64,000 nt of DNA, from contig OX352762.1 in NCBI GenBank assembly GCA_947095585.1, forward strand, positions 113,056,930 to 113,120,929, given 5' to 3'. This document shows positions 37,601 to 46,632 of this stretch, piece after piece; position 1 is the stretch's first letter; each line of letters starts with the position of its first letter. Below the pieces are notes generated by a model. That model was not told where the DNA came from. It saw nothing but the letters and a program-made list of their open reading frames with translations, and searched no databases. The stretch is from Nephrocerus scutellatus (taxonomy: Eukaryota > Arthropoda > Insecta > Diptera > Pipunculidae). Position numbers and translations under genes: made by a program.

Positions 37601-38431
37601 ACAAATGGAAGGGGTCTACAATTTTATGCTGTATCCGAAAGGCGAGTTGAGAAGCTTTCCGTGATAAGTTATTACTCTCGGACATTTTCCAGACATTCGC
37701 GAGAGTTGTGGTCGTGAAAAAAAAAACTTTTGCTGTTTCTGGAATTCGAACCGCGAACCTGCTGCTCAGAAGTTCAACACATGGCCACAGCACCCACATT
37801 TTTTTTATTTTGTTTCTAATTTATTTATTTTTTATTTATTTGATTATTTTTATTTTTATTTATATTTTTGTTTGTAATCATGAACACTATTTACTAAAAG
37901 CACAATACTCCGCTAAATTTAATTCTTCAAAATAATTGAATCACATTCTACACCATCCGGATGATGATTCGTCTACTTCTCTTGTTGCAAATACTTTTCT
38001 TTTCCTCTAAACAAATAATGGTCTGCTGATAGCACAATGCATATCTGAATGAATTCTGCTGAGTTATTATACAAACATTTGCCTCAGTTTTATGAGATAA
38101 AGTCGAGATGAAACGTCACAGATTTCTCCCGGGTAGCCCCACAGAAAATAACTTATAAGCTTAAGCATCGCATGTAATAATAATTTGAAATGAACGGTTA
38201 TTGTATTCTTATGCTAATATGTGTACATATTTGTATCATATATGTACTTGCATTGTTGTTATCAAGCAGAGGAATCTCCATTGTTGTGCTCTCATCCAAG
38301 CTATTGTGTTGATTGCCATTTCCGATCAGCATCATGCAACTTTCATCATCGTCATCGACTGTGGCAGTTTTAGTTGCTCTGTTGGTGTTGCTGTTGTGCC
38401 TGATGCTACTATCAAGATAATCCGCAGACAT
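31666..38431 (-). CDS. Zinc transporter, SLC30A2/3/4/8-type cation diffusion facilitator (spliced)
   Basis: Predicted Zn2+/H+ antiporter moving zinc from cytosol into vesicles or out of the cell. Eight exons on the minus strand join in frame: 33631-33497, 33381-33219, 32792-32639, 32525-32394, 32335-32221, 32164-31995, 31925-31855, 31775-31666 (349 codons plus TAG). A proposed first exon, 38431-38252, adds 60 residues (start MSADYLDSSIRH, poorly conserved cytosolic tail). In that 409-residue model TM2 holds AHLASD (H126, D130) and TM5 holds HVIGD (H272, D276), the family's four zinc ligands. SLAIMTDAAHLASD and FGYKRMEVMGA are family signatures. H228-H238 alternate His/Ser in the TM4-TM5 loop. 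The C-terminal domain ends IKHSTIQIERFGL. All introns within 33497-31775 are GT-AG, 58 to 426 nt. The first exon's join is uncertain. Fly ZnT35C, ZnT33D or ZnT41F are candidate orthologues; I cannot choose. Confidence 0.9.
34095..35165 (+). mobile_element. Mariner-like transposase, both ends present, middle lost, split by family B
   Basis: Lies in the first intron of the zinc transporter, in the opposite orientation. The N-terminal part 34095-34350 reads QRLQVIQNC, ALTLIFGRFICPDQRT, then in another frame FETTYALRNAPILTR, a mariner-superfamily N-terminal pattern. The C-terminal part from about 34915 reads PYDLTPL (remnant of the CDLTPLDFF block), GFIKPAVYAYNK, TSDDLRINIERVISGIYAD and ends SCGGHFIINS. 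The catalytic centre between them is missing, and a family B 3' end occupies 34440-34903. Confidence 0.7.
34440..34903 (+). mobile_element. Family B jockey-like element, C-terminus and 3' UTR with poly(A)
   Basis: The plus strand encodes PISGSTASLLSKIVGFEQVS, then FNRNTHGALNAHQFTLKPIF, SFFRRISCMWNALSSSVFPH and HRHLLFSPPLP ending in a stop at 34800. The FFxRxxxMWNxLPxxVFP and HRHLL blocks are the usual jockey-type RT C-terminus. The 3' UTR (CGCCCACGCTGTGCCAAGCA, TATAAGGGTGCGAA) ends in an A-rich tail. Frame 34452-34802 is open, so this is a fairly young piece. It sits between the two halves of the mariner-like remnant. Confidence 0.75.
35166..36129. other. Transporter intron 1, unassigned part
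   Basis: AT-rich intronic DNA. Minus-strand frames here show no plausible exon. Nothing else is recognised. Confidence 0.4.
36130..36262 (+). repeat. Repeat family G fragment
   Basis: Contains GTTGTGCAAAGTTTCAATAA, GAAAGTCGTTGAAAAATTGA and ATCGCAAGATTCCA, then GACGTGAAGTTACTATAGAG. These match the ordered blocks of the other family G copies. Confidence 0.6.
36352..37146 (-). mobile_element. Family A RTE-like element (copy e), C-terminal part with GAT tail
   Basis: Has the longest open family A C-terminus in the window (37036-36518, 172 codons): MELHINECKTEYIGPSIQI, FEVVQSFNYLGSTVAADNSM, EPEIRARLLKANKAYYSLSI, VLVYKTIVIPVLTYGSDTW, FERKVLRRIVGPVCEEGRFR and IMLGRLRWAGHLVRM. The GRLRWAGHLVRM block is typical of RTE-like APE/RT elements. 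Upstream of it a deletion removes the YADD box and joins to the GWTGLCPL region near 37110. The 3' end abuts an ATC repeat at 36357-36370. It lies in intron 1 of the zinc transporter, in the same orientation as the gene. Confidence 0.85.
37148..37425 (+). repeat. Repeat family G, second subtype
   Basis: Same block order as 26345-26635: CACACAGAACACAGG, TGATCTGATGCCGCTATATG, ATAGAAAGTATTGTCGTGGG, CGTGTGTGCAAAGTTTGAAT, TTTAGAAAGTGGGTTAAAAT, GATCACAAGATTC and ACGCGAAGTTAATATAGAGA. It directly follows family A copy e. Confidence 0.7.
37590..37800 (-). mobile_element. tRNA-derived SINE (family H)
   Basis: Sense (minus) reading begins near 37795 with a degraded tRNA-like head and a clear B-box region (AGGTTCGCGGTTCGAATTCC). 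The body keeps CTCTCGCGAATGTCTGG, TCCGAGAGTAATAACTTATC and ACGGAAAGCTTCTCAACTCG. The 3' end is shortened compared with 26641-26899. It lies in intron 1 of the zinc transporter. Confidence 0.65.
37801..38251. other. Transporter intron 1, 5' end
   Basis: AT-rich intronic sequence next to the proposed first exon. The donor is either GT at 38247-38246 (phase 1) or the GC-type GCAAGT at 38251-38246 (phase 0). See findings. Confidence 0.4.
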
Positions 38432-38491
38432 TGTATTCAGTTTAATCAGTCGTCGTCAGTTGGGCCGGGGCAGTACAGGGTGGTATGAAAT

Positions 38492-38505
38492 GACACTCTC
38501 TCTCA
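38492..38505. promoter_or_regulatory. GAGA-type tract upstream of the zinc transporter
   Basis: ACACTCTCTCTCAC gives GAGAGAGAG on the gene's strand, about 60-75 nt before the proposed start codon. GAGA tracts are common near fly promoters. No transcription start can be fixed from sequence alone. Confidence 0.3.
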
Positions 38506-38909
38506 CTGTGTATATCCCGCGCGATCAACTCAAACGACCGAGAATTTAAAATTCGTCCCGATTGCGGCGAAACACTACACTGCACTACACTTCTATGGCC
38601 ACTCACACTGGGTGCTATTGCCAAACCCAGAAGTTCCCGTAGCGCCACACACACACACAGTAAACACTAAACAGGCCTCTACTTCAACAAATGTATGGAA
38701 GTGTTAATTATGAGAATTGAATAATAAAATTGTTGATAACACTTTTCAAAGTGAACTACGCGCTGTGCCCGTTGATCGAAAGCATAACAAAAACATTATC
38801 GCCGGCCGTCATTTGTCGGTCGGTCGGTTGGATGGTTGTTGTTCGGTCACCTTTGCAAGGTGGCAAGGTAACTATAACAAATGGTTTTTTTTTTTAGAGT
38901 ATTCTTATA

Positions 38910-39404
38910 TGCGCGCACTCAATCTACTTTGGCCAACTTTAAAACACTAAAATTGCTTGTGTCGATCACTCCTCGAGCAGCTTGTGATAACACAGTTTGT
39001 TATCGGGCAATGCAAAGAGTTTTTTTAATTATTTCAATTTGAAGCATAGCACACAGCTAATGCGACGGCCGAAGAAGAATTAAATATTATTATAGCGAAT
39101 TGTATTCCTTTATCGAAATGGGGTTTGTCATAGTCGTCATTTGTTTAAATAGACGGGTATTAGATAATAAATACAATTAAGCCGCTTCTTGAAGCGAAAA
39201 GTTGTTGAAAGTCTAGTTGACAGACAGCTAGCTGGGTTGCCGATCGACTGCCCCGTTAGCCATGCACGCCGCGGTGACACTCGTAACGATAGCAGCGTAA
39301 ACACAAAATAAACGCAGTTGAGTTGATTATAATTTGAAATCGCTTTTCTCATTGCTTACGCAACTTACCACAAGGAAGTTGTAAACAGAGAGAGAAGGAG
39401 CGCA
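38910..39404. promoter_or_regulatory. Three metal-response-element core matches upstream of the zinc transporter
   Basis: The MTF-1 binding core TGCRCNC occurs at 38910-38916 (TGCGCGC, also matching on the other strand), 39263-39269 (TGCACGC) and, reversed, 39398-39404 (GAGCGCA). They lie about 480, 830 and 970 bp before the proposed start. MTF-1 control of some zinc transporters and metallothioneins is known in flies. The function of these sites is inference. Confidence 0.35.
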
Positions 39405-39679
39405 AAGCCCAGTAAAAGAGCAAAAAACTAAGTGTTGCCAACAAGTAATATGAAATAAATTCTGCAAAAAAAAAATGTTAATGCGTGTTCTTCTTTTGGA
39501 CATATTTTAAATAAAGGAATAAAACCAAAATTAATATTTGACGCAACGTTATGTTCCAGTGTTTGGCTTCTTGCTACTATTCGTGTTGTGTGTGTGATAT
39601 TTTGGTACACAACTGGATCGCTATCTCCACCAGCGGTGCTCAAGAGAAATATCCGGTTGCATGCCACCTCCCAATGATT
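39405..39679. other. Unassigned DNA
   Basis: AT-rich, no gene or shared repeat seen. It lies between the possible upstream control region and family B. Confidence 0.35.
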
Positions 39680-39930
39680 TCAACCGCACAACTGCAATAC
39701 TCTTGCCACTCTAAATGCTCATCAGTTTGTTCTTAAGCCCATCTTCGGACGTGGGATTATTTTTAGGCGTACAAAGCGTATGTGAAATGTTCTGTATTTC
39801 CCCATCATTACGATCGATAGGCATTAAAAACACAGACTAGCAGGCACCTCCTCAAATCCTTCACTTCCTTTTAACGCCATTCTGTGCCAAGCACATAGCC
39901 TAGCATCATAATTCTATAAATGATAAAAAA
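39680..39930 (+). mobile_element. Family B jockey-like 3' end
   Basis: Shares with 34440-34903 the words TCAACCGCA, CTCATCAGTTTGTTCTTAAG, CCCATCTTCGGACG, CACCTCCTC and, in the 3' UTR, CTGTGCCAAGCACATAGCC. It ends in TATAAATGATAAAAAAAGG. The frame is broken by indels. Confidence 0.65.
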
Positions 39931-39949
39931 AGGTCTAAAATTTTTTCTA

Positions 39950-40455
39950 TTCTGCTTCGATCTCCGGAATTTGATATCTTTGTGATCAGTTTGTGGCGAA
40001 TTTTGGTCTAGAGATTGCGCCGGAATTCCTATAAGATTGCTTTGACTGAAGAAGTAAAGCTGAACGACCAAAAGCTACGACGTAACTCCAGTGATTAGGT
40101 TCTATATATGTGAAAACGATTACTGTTTTATTCACAAGATCGTGTTATCTCCAGAAATAGACAAATTAATTAGCCGTTCGTGTAATTTTACGTTTCTAGA
40201 ATTTTTTCTTTGGGGCAATATCAAGTCCACGGTTTATGTAAATAATCCGTAGACTTGAGACGACCTCAGGACAAATATTAAACGCGAAATTGCCCGCATA
40301 TCCGATGATTTATGCGACAATGTCCTAAATTAGGTTTAACGCATTCACTCGTGCAGGCGTTTTCGTGGATGATATCTGAATTATCGATGGTACCTTACTT
40401 GTGGTATTTTGACATCTTAAACATGAGCTCTTTAATTTCAAAAATAAAATGAGAT
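39950..40455 (+). mobile_element. Mariner-like transposase, middle and C-terminal part, decayed
   Basis: Plus-strand pieces in shifting frames read RLRRNSYKIALTEEVKLNDQ (near 40015-40075), then RVISRNRQIN, FFLWGNIKSTVYVNN, DDLRTNIKREIARISDDLCD and HSC. The same C-terminal words occur at 34915-35165 (for example GACGACCTCAGGA and CGCATTCACTCGTGC), so both belong to one family. It begins about 20 bp after a family B tail. Confidence 0.7.
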
Positions 40456-40456
40456 T

Positions 40457-40705
40457 TTGTTATACCTCCAAAAGAAAGACAAAAGACCACCAAAAGACTC
40501 CCCAAAAGACGCTCAAAAGACCGCGAAAAGACCCTCGAGGTACTCCCGAAAACACCCGCAAAAGACCACAAAAAGACACTCAAAAGACGCCAAAAAAACC
40601 ACAAAAAGACCCCTAAAAGTCCATCGAAAGACCCCTAAAATTACTTTCCAAAGACCCACAAAAGACACTCAAAAGACCCTCAAAAGACCCCCAAAAGCCG
40701 TACCG
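40457..40705 (+). repeat. AAAAGACCC-rich array
   Basis: About 250 bp built from variants of AAAAGACCCTC and AAAAGACCACC, nearly free of T on the plus strand. It opens frame 40457-40732, which is a by-product (K/P/T-rich). It is followed by CGAATTTCATAAAAGTCGG, resembling a family G block. A similar array is at 8290-8860. Confidence 0.75.
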
Positions 40706-40953
40706 AATTTCATAAAAGTCGGCGAGAAATGACTTATTTCCCGATTCCGTATTCTAGGATTTCCATAGGAACAAGTCTTATAGTCGCATCTTACTCCTGC
40801 ATCATAAAAATCGATTGTGCAATTACTTAGTAACAAGAATTAAAAATTGTAACAGAAAATCGCAACACAAAATCGTAACACAAAATTATTTGTACTAAAT
40901 TTTCTCCTCACCGGCCGATAAAGTAGTTTTACTTACAAAAATAGCATTTTGCT
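40706..40953. other. Unassigned AT-rich DNA
   Basis: Short spacer between the array and the inverted-repeat element. Repeated CAAAATCGTAACACAAAAT words are seen near 40850-40890. Confidence 0.35.
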
Positions 40954-41562
40954 CAGGTCACGCACTAAGCGGCAAGCGACAGAGCGGCAAAAAGCTGATT
41001 GGCAAAAAAAGTTTAAAACATATGAAATTATATGGTTGTGGACACGTAGTCGCTGAACGTCAAGCGACGTTTCTGAGCGGCGAAGCGGCGCTCCTCAGCT
41101 TTAAATTCTGTTCTAATATTTTAGTGTAGTGCTGAGCGGCAAGAAATCTTCATGCCAAAAATTAACATTTTCTTCAAATTTAATACGAATGTGTAACTCC
41201 GATGTACAACACTTTTTTGTAAAAATTTGGAAGTGATCGGGCCCTAGGACCGTAAGACTCCCATATTATTTTTTTTAAAAAATTAAACCTATTTTATGTA
41301 AACTGCACACATGTGTATCTCCGATTAGAGAATTTACAAGAAAAATATTAATTTTTATGGGCTATTTTTTAAAACTTAAGACAATATTGCAAATGTTAAA
41401 ACGACATTCATAAAACAAAACATAAAACACTGCGGCTAACAGCACTCGACGACGATACTTTCACAACTATTCACCTAAGAATTGCCGCTCAATAAATGGC
41501 CACTTTGCCGCTTAATATTGCCGCTCTGGCGCTCTGTCGCTTGCCGCTCAGTGCATGGCCTT
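40954..41562. mobile_element. Non-autonomous DNA transposon with terminal inverted repeats (hAT-like)
   Basis: The left end (from CAGGTCACGCACTAAGCGGC, 40954 on, continuing AAGCGACAGAGCG) is mirrored at the right end, whose reverse complement from 41562 reads AAGGCCATGCACTGAGCGGC then AAGCGACAGAGCG. The arms match over about 36 bp with a few changes. Extra AGCGGC and GCCGCT words cluster inside both ends, like hAT subterminal repeats. No transposase frame is present. A clean 8-bp target duplication is not visible. The hAT call is inference. Confidence 0.75.
41205..41375 (-). repeat. Repeat family G inside the inverted-repeat element
   Basis: In minus orientation it reads AGCCCATAAAAATTAATATT, TAAATTCTCTAATCGGAGAT, ACACATGTGTGCAG and CTAGGGCCCGATCACTTCC. 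This matches the order of the copy at 25575-26040. Confidence 0.65.
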
Positions 41563-42734
41563 AGCCTTGACAAAAGAACAATCGACTTTGCTGCAAACAA
41601 AAGTTGATCGCTACTTTGATTAAATTTCTACTTCTATTTTCTATGACGTATCTATGTGAACAAAAGTTTCAACGGTAGTTCTAATTAAATGTAAGATGCG
41701 TTGGTGCGTGAAAAGTCTTGACAAAGAACTACTTTGGGTTGCATATAAATATTGAGATATGTAAAAAAAATCGTTTTTCATGACAGCAAGCTTAGAAAAC
41801 CCATATACATTAATTAGTTGTTGTATAATTAGTATATGCTCTATTAAATGAAATAATAAATATCTTCACCTATTGTATTTATTATAAAAGGCCTAAATAA
41901 ACTTACTTATAATGTTTATCTGTGCAACGCAAATTAACAAAACTAGCGCAACATAATTTTTGTTTATAAACTTCGGTAGGTATATAAATTTACAAATTAC
42001 ATAACTTTTGGGTATTTTGTGTGATGTGAGGAAAGTTTGCGGAGCATTACTATTTTAAACAATTATCCAAATTTGCAGCACATCAGAAAATAACATAGAT
42101 CTATATAAAAATAAAAACATTTACAAAACAATTTTAATGAAATTTTTAATGCATATTATTGGCAGGTGGGGGAAGGTTATATTCTATAGTACATCCCTTT
42201 CGAATGACTGTAAGAGGAAGGCGGGTGTTCATGTGTGCGGGAAGCAAAGTGCCCGGGCAGATATAATATTACTAACACGAATTCCTCACGTACGCATAAT
42301 TTCTTTGATGCTCATCACGTGGCAAGAAATTAATGGTTTCATTAACTTGAAATTATATTTAGTCATGAGTATGTTGTGTTGACTTCTAGTTTATGAACGA
42401 AGCACGTGGGTATATTCTTTCGGTAATATGCCATTTATTTTTTGTGCATTTTTGCGGCATTAAAGGTTCATTGACATTTTTTCCTATAATGTACTCATGC
42501 ACAGCAGTGGCGTGAAGAAATTTAGGAAAAAATTAGATGTTCATTATCTTATGAAGACAAGAAACATAATCGGGTATTCAAATAATCTTGTCACATTTGG
42601 ATATCCAATAGTCCCAACTCTAAAGAAGATACCAGTAAATTAAACAGTAGTTATATTTACCTTATCAAATTAAAAATTTTATTAAAGACTTAAAATTTAA
42701 TAAAAATCCATCAAATAAATCAATAATTATATTT
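41563..42734. other. Unassigned AT-rich DNA with one block repeated at 58.2 kb
   Basis: At 42183-42262 the words CTATAGTACATCCC, GTAAGAGGAAGGCGGG, TTCATGTGTGCGG and GCCCGGGCA run parallel to 58237-58320 (CTATAGTACACGCCCC, GTAAGAGAAAGGCG, TTCATGTGTACGG, ACCCGGGTG). This marks an unnamed repeat. No gene is supported. Confidence 0.45.
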
Positions 42735-42810
42735 AATAATTATTGTTATAAACGTGAAAGTAACTCTGTGTGTTTCACGGCTAGACCGATTTGGCTAATT
42801 TTTTTTTAAA
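42735..42810 (+). mobile_element. Helitron-like 5' end fragment
   Basis: Reads ATTGTTATAAACGTGAAAGT, AACTCTGTGTG and TTTCACGGCTAGACCGATTT. The same words occur on the minus strand at 52703-52590. Insect Helitron-like elements often begin TCNNTACTAATATTATAAA. Here the first bases are decayed. Confidence 0.45.
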
Positions 42811-43084
42811 TATTCGTAATAGTCCGGAAAAGATTATAGGAACCTGAAAAATTGGAAAATTCGGAAAAACCTGAAAAACTGCCAAACAACAAATAAATCC
42901 GTGAAAAACTTTAAAACTAAATCCCTACTAGAGTTGCAGTCATGTCTGCATCTAGAGTGAGCTTGTAAAGCTGCCTATGCCCGCAATTGCCTATGATTAG
43001 GGCTAAGTGTTTGCCACACACATACTTTAGAAGATGCAATCTGGTATTGGAACAACCTTACCAGACAATTTAGTTGTATTTAAG

Positions 43085-43500
43085 TTTGCAGCGAATATAC
43101 TTCTTGCACGTTTATCGATGACGAATATGTGGTCGTTCCAACGAAGCTTATTGTTGAAACATATACCGAAAATATCTGTTTCTTAAATTAAAGTGCCATT
43201 CATGAATAAAGATTAGAGAATAAAGACAATGTCCGGTTCGGTTCCACCTTCGGTCGAGACAATACTCCCAAGATATTGGAAACTACCTACTCTCTCTCTA
43301 CCGGCTGTCCAGCAATGTTAACTTGAGTTACTGAGTTAGTGCCGAGGTTGATGATTTTGGTTTTGGCATTATTAATCTTCAAACCCGCAACATTTGCCAC
43401 CCTTTCCACATTTGCAGCTCCGTAATCCTGTGTGAGATTAAACAAACGTCGTCAGCGTAGTCCAGATGTTTGAGTTGAGATGTAAGTTAAGAACTTAGAT
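43085..43500 (-). mobile_element. RTE-like RT fragment (same type as 2217-4035)
   Basis: From 43490 the minus strand reads LTSQLKHLDYADDVCLI, almost the same as the end of the copy at 2217-4035 (LTSKLKHPDYADDVCI). In other frames it continues ANVAGLKINNAKTKIINLG, FQYLGSIVSTEGGTEPDI and NNKLRWNDHIFVIDKRA. It carries the catalytic YADD and the following thumb region, broken by frameshifts. The two fragments meet at the YADD box and so cover adjoining parts of the same protein. Confidence 0.75.
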
Positions 43501-44517
43501 GACAGAAGATAGCATATTGGGTCTTAGAAGCGTTAAATTCTGATATATTGTGCAATCACAACCTTGTTTGCTGACAAGTTCAGAATTTAACGTGATTAAC
43601 ATACGTTGTCGTTCAAGAAAGAATAAATTGTATTAGAAACATGTTTGCCTGTGGAATTAGTTATTTGCGATGACTATAATGATTCAATACTCTCACTTCT
43701 TTGACACCTTAGCCTAAGCAATAGAAAATATGGAGAAGTCCATCGAATTGAAGGCTGATGAGAATGGAGGCCATTGTTGCGAAAATTTTTCTAAAAGACT
43801 ATGGGACGGTGTCGGGTCATGTTTCCAAATGTCCAATGCAATAAAAATTATTATTAGTGCTTTATTACAAAGTTACGAGTATCTTCAGTTTTCACCAACT
43901 GTCGTAAATTTTCCTTTGTTAGTCTGGAAAAAGTTTAGAAAATCTTTATACTAATTGTCATGTCATAAATATGTCACTCACTCACGAATGTACGCACCGA
44001 ATAATAATTTAGAAAAACTGATAGCAGTATTGCCATTACAATATCTTGACGTTAGTATTGGTTTGTGACGTTTTCAACAAACAAGTTGACCAAGTACCCT
44101 TATATATGATCAAAATTAAAAAAAAAACTAATAAACTAAATACCGAATTTAGAGATATAATTCGGTATCATAAAGAAATACGATTTTTATCATTTCAAGG
44201 TAAATAAAGGCGTTCAATTAAGTCAACTTGTATTTGGCACCATTATCTAATAATCTTTATCAGTCAATTATAAAGTTCTATACGTACAGGTATATCAAAA
44301 ATAAAAATGAACGAATTTAAATGAAATAATAAATTATACAGTTATGTTTTTAACGTAATTTTATTTTAAATATAAACCATTGTTTTTTTAAACAGCCTTG
44401 GTGGAATATCCAGTTACCATTTCAAATCTTTGATAAATTTTTTAACAGTTGCTTATGTAGTAATCTGCATTGATTTTAGTAGCTGGCAAAATGAAAATGG
44501 GTACTTTTGTGCTATTC
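43501..44517. other. Unassigned AT-rich DNA
   Basis: No recognisable gene. The frame at 43730-43954 has no known motif. AGAAAGAATAAATTGTATTA near 43617 resembles 9991-10010 but is too short to classify. Confidence 0.35.
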
Positions 44518-46632
44518 ATTATCATCATATTTGGCTCTACAACCAGGGCGTGGTCCTGTCCTCCCGCAAAAGGTCTCTCCACCGACTTTGTTTCGATGTC
44601 ATCTAGTTTTGCATCCCTAAACTATGGGCGTCCTGCTCTACGCCATTCTTCCAGCATAGGCTTGGCCGGCCTCGCTGTCGTCTTATATACATCCTACCGA
44701 GCTTAATTCTCTTCACGATGTCGACATCGCGGTAACGCTCGTATGTCTCGTGAATATAGAGTCAAGAGTCAAGTAGAATCGTCCTTCCTCACATAAGGGG
44801 CCACCAATTCTCCATTAGACTTTTCTCTCGAACGCAGCTTAGAGGTTTTTGCTAAGCACCCAAGTCTCGGATTCATATGTAAGTACTGGTTTGTCATATA
44901 CACCAGCATCTTCGATGTCAAATTCCTGGATTTGAAGAGTCTTGACAGACTAAAGAAGGCTTTGTTGGCTTTGAGCAACAGTGCGCGTATTTCTGGTTCC
45001 ATGCTGTTATCGGCTGCTACAGTTGACCAGCGATAGTTAAAGGATTGCACTACTTCAAATTCACACTCCACTCTTTTAATTGTGGAACTAATGTTGGATA
45101 TTCTACTCACAGACGTGGCCTACATGTACTTTGTTTTGCTCTTATTTATGTGCAGCGAGAGATTTCCTGCCGTTTGCTCGATCTGGATGAAAGCTACCTG
45201 TACAGCTCTTGGGTTTCTACTAACGATGTAAACATTGTCTGCGTAAGCCAGTACCTGAATGGACTTATAGAGGATTGTTCCTCTCGCCGTTACATCAGAG
45301 TCTCGGATTACTTTCTTCAACGCCTGGTTGAAGAGGACGCAGACCAGTCCATCCCATTGTCTGAGCACGTTATAGTTGTTGAATTGGCTTGATAGTGATC
45401 CGGATATTTTTACTTGGATTATAACATTGGTCATGGTCAACCTATATATTCGTGTCAATTTATTTGGGATGCCGAACTTTTTAATGGCTTTATAAATAAT
45501 ATAATCATAGGCGGCTTTAAAGTCTATTAAAAAAAGGTGGTGTAGTATGTTTCACTTGCCTAAGGGTGTAAATCTGATCAGTTGTTGATTTGCCTGGGAT
45601 GAAGCCACACTGGTATGGACCAATGATGACTTTAGCGTATGGGGCTATGCTGTCTTCAAGGATAGAGAAGAAAATCTTATACGCGGTACTCAACAACGTT
45701 ATACCGCGATAAATGCTGCATTTTGTGATAACTCCATTCTTATGTATGGATGCCTTTTCGCCAGTCTTCTGGCATCGCTTCTTCCTCCAATACTTGCACT
45801 ATTAGTTCATGAATTGCTTGGAGTATTACGGGGCCTCCTGTTTTAATCAGCTCTGTTGGCATACGATACCATCTGATCCCGGGGCCTTATTATTTTTGAG
45901 CCGATTTATCGCTCTGCTAACTTCGTCTATGCTTGGTGGCGGCAGCATAGTATGATATTGTTGGAGCCTCGAATTCCTCAGTTAGCTGGCCATTTAGCAA
46001 CTACTGAAGTGCTCTTCCCATCGCTCTAAGATGACTTTGAGATCTACGATCAGATTACCCTCTTTGTCTTCATAGGCGAGGTTCTTCTCCCAGGCTGCTT
46101 TCTTTCGCCGGTGAACTGATTTTTCATATCTTTTGAGCTCTTTATATTCAACTTCGTTCTATAAGATTGTTGCATTGCTCGGTACGCCCAATTCTTACGT
46201 TCAGTCGCTAACTTAAATTCGTCATCGAATCAGTCGTTCCGATCTCTACGACTACTGCCTAAGATGGAGTAAGCAGTACTAATGAGAGTATTCTTAATGA
46301 ATGTCCATTTCTCTACTACTCCCGACATCTCAGCCCCAGGACTTAGTCACCCTCAATTTAGGGCGAGTCATATCTCTTGACCGTAGTTGTTTCTGGTCAC
46401 TTTCTTACGAAGCCGTCTTGACTCGAATCCGCGCTTGGCGCACTATACAAACAAGATAGTGGTCCGAGTCGAAGTTGTCACCTCGATACGAACGTACCTT
46501 CATCAGGTTCGGGTTGTGGCGGCGATCTATCAACACGTGGTCTATCTGGCTGCGAATGAATCCATCATGAGATACCCAGGTGACTTTGTGGATATTTTTA
46601 CGCGCAAACCTTGTACTCGCAGCGACCAAGTT
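44518..46632 (-). mobile_element. Family A RTE-like element (copy f), most complete 3' half
   Basis: The only copy spanning from the endonuclease end through RT to the 3' end. From 46630: STRFARKNIHKVTWVSHDGF, IDHVLIDRRHNPNLMKVRSY, then the RT N-terminus near 45990-45830, the palm (SVPYK-type core near 45750-45480 in broken frames), NVLRQWDGLVCVLFNQALKK, IQVLAYADNVYIVSRNPRAV (catalytic box YADN, second D lost), GNLSLHINKSKTKYM, FEVVQSFNYRWSTVAADNSM and SRLFKSRNLTSKMLVYM. The 3' end adjoins an ATC repeat at 44518-44528. Stops and frameshifts show it is dead. The endonuclease N-terminus is replaced at 46633 by another retrotransposon. Confidence 0.85.

Noticed and set aside
40457..40732. Lys/Pro/Thr-rich frame
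   Set aside because: A by-product of the AAAAGACCC array.
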